From NCBI RefSeq assembly GCF_910592395.1, contig NC_088310.1, positions 8,131,501 through 8,195,500 of the forward strand: 64,000 nucleotides of DNA. The letters are read 5' to 3'. Source of the DNA: Lineus longissimus (Eukaryota > Nemertea > Pilidiophora > Heteronemertea > Lineidae). Each line of letters starts with the position of its first letter. Position 1 is the stretch's first letter. The notes under the pieces are model-generated. The model had not been told where the DNA came from, did no database searches, and saw only the letters and a list, made by a program, of their open reading frames with translations. The translations under genes were made by a program, and so were the position numbers. Below, piece after piece: positions 62,811 to 64,000 of this stretch.

Positions 62811-64000
62811 TTATGGCACTTGTTTCTAAAACAGCTTCGTATTTGCCTGAGTGTCTTCAAGTTTGGCAGATGATTATCTAGGTGTGGAAAAGCCAGATTT
62901 ATTAATGAAAACTGTGTCCCTTTCCAGCTTGTCCATCTGATGGTACTGACTGGAAAGGAGAAAGGCTACCGCACCATCGTCCTCCAGGTAATCAAGCCAA
63001 GATCAGTCCACATGCTGAGGGTTGCAACTCCTACACCACTAACAAGATTTCACTGTGATTAGCTGACTGCAGCAAAATCTGACTAGAGAAAATGATGAAT
63101 GAATCTACAATGTCGTTGCATGGACAAGCAATCTTAGAATACAAGGTTGGTGTGCATTGTGAATCTGTGCAGGATAGATGTACAGTAGCCTGCCTGCCAG
63201 ATAACTTATCAGAAAGCAAGTATGTCCAGAATGACGAGAACATCATCAGTCAATAAGTTTATAAAAGATTATAGTCCTTACACTGGTCTAGTACGGTCCT
63301 GTTGTGTTCCTTAAATAGAAATGTTAACATTCTAAATAGTTGTTAGTCAGTAGTGCTGGCAAGTTCCTGGCGGATAAGGTTTCAGAGTGAACTGCAATCA
63401 CTGTATGATGTCCTAGTGCATTTGACAACCTCCTCTTAGTAAGCCAGAGGCCTTTCATGGAGCTGTTTCTAAAAACTCTATCTTTGTAGAAAATGTCTAT
63501 TGTCTTATTTTCAGCACCTCAACTTATAAACCACTGGTAATTGAAGCTGGTAGAGCCCTGTGACATCTCTCGTAAACAAGCTAGGTTATGGACAAGGATC
63601 ACGTCAACCAAGTTCAAATGTCAAGAACACGATAGGGCCCCTTCCATTCTGACTGGAAAAGACATCTATCATCTATAGTTATGTGCATTATCAAGGGTAT
63701 CCACAGTTTCTTTGCTGGGATAAATGGAAAGCAGTGGAATTCAACTATGGTGTGACAGCATTTTCTGTCCTTGTATAACTGTGTAGTTTGTGCTCTGTAG
63801 TATGTGAATTGAAAATTTGTAAAAATCTGGTTATTGGAGTAAAGATTGTACAATGGAATATCCACACCTGGTATTCTAGTTACTGTAGCTTAGCTAATGT
63901 GTAGTGACCTTTTTGTTTTCACTTTAAAAAACCTATGCGATTTGCCGCACGAAAGGTCCTTCCAGAGATTGTAGGACTGGGTCCATTGAATGTAACAAAA
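62811..64000. other. Window end, no recognised gene
   Basis: A possible 68-bp exon-like piece (62928-62988 area, with TTTCCAG before and CAGGTAATC after) cannot be tied to any protein I know. The remaining sequence shows no family signature on either strand. Confidence 0.3.

Noticed and set aside
62119-62988. Possible two-exon gene (frame ending PVWTEG joined in phase to CPSDGTDWKGE)
   Set aside because: The splice phases agree, but the first piece starts inside the 61255-62207 transposon and no known protein matches; too weak to call.

Overview
This window is nuclear DNA from an animal, most likely a marine invertebrate bilaterian. The genes are split by GT-AG introns, their products are close to human proteins, and the gaps are full of short inverted-repeat transposons, tandem satellites and a LINE relic. 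I cannot tell from the sequence whether the source is a spiralian, such as a brachiopod, mollusc or annelid, or an invertebrate deuterostome. I read exons by hand from splice sites, reading phase and similarity to known families.

Five protein genes are supported. (1) At 1-3839 (+) is the 3' part of TDP1, a DNA-repair phosphodiesterase; its start lies upstream of the window. (2) At 4918-18981 (-) is ADCY10, a soluble adenylyl cyclase in about 29 exons, tail-to-tail with TDP1. (3) At 19643-22676 (+) is OTUB1, a deubiquitinase in seven exons, head-to-head with ADCY10. (4) At 28529-34325 (-) is CLPTM1, a multipass membrane protein in 13 exons. (5) At 34555-41259 (+) is MEN1 (menin), in six exons, head-to-head with CLPTM1. 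Only 229 bp separate the last two start codons, and that gap holds a perfect cAMP-response element. Phases close without conflict in all five; the one weak junction is ADCY10 exon 22/23. The genes are housekeeping or signalling genes from different pathways. They share promoters by position but do not form a functional cluster.

The rest is mostly repeats. Intron 1 of MEN1 carries a minisatellite of about 30 copies of 46 bp. About 1.1 kb after the MEN1 stop lies a 25-bp repeat array. At 51.9-55.76 kb is a degenerate 70-bp satellite with an internal duplication of about 570 bp and an inserted 110-bp inverted-repeat element. Several small DNA transposons with terminal inverted repeats are visible, two of them with target-site duplications: 61255-62207 (9 bp) and 62469-62810 (TTA). 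From 41.3 kb to the end I see no gene I can recognise.

The most interesting single observation is in ADCY10. The metal-binding and transition-state residues are intact, but the residue matching human Lys95 (adenine and bicarbonate contact) is Glu, and the one matching human Arg176 (bicarbonate contact) is Asn. This predicts a cyclase with altered bicarbonate control and possibly altered nucleotide choice. The second is an intronic cluster of three adjacent near-perfect palindromes at 16746-16913. The third is the 953-bp transposon at 61255, which carries promoter-like motifs at its end.
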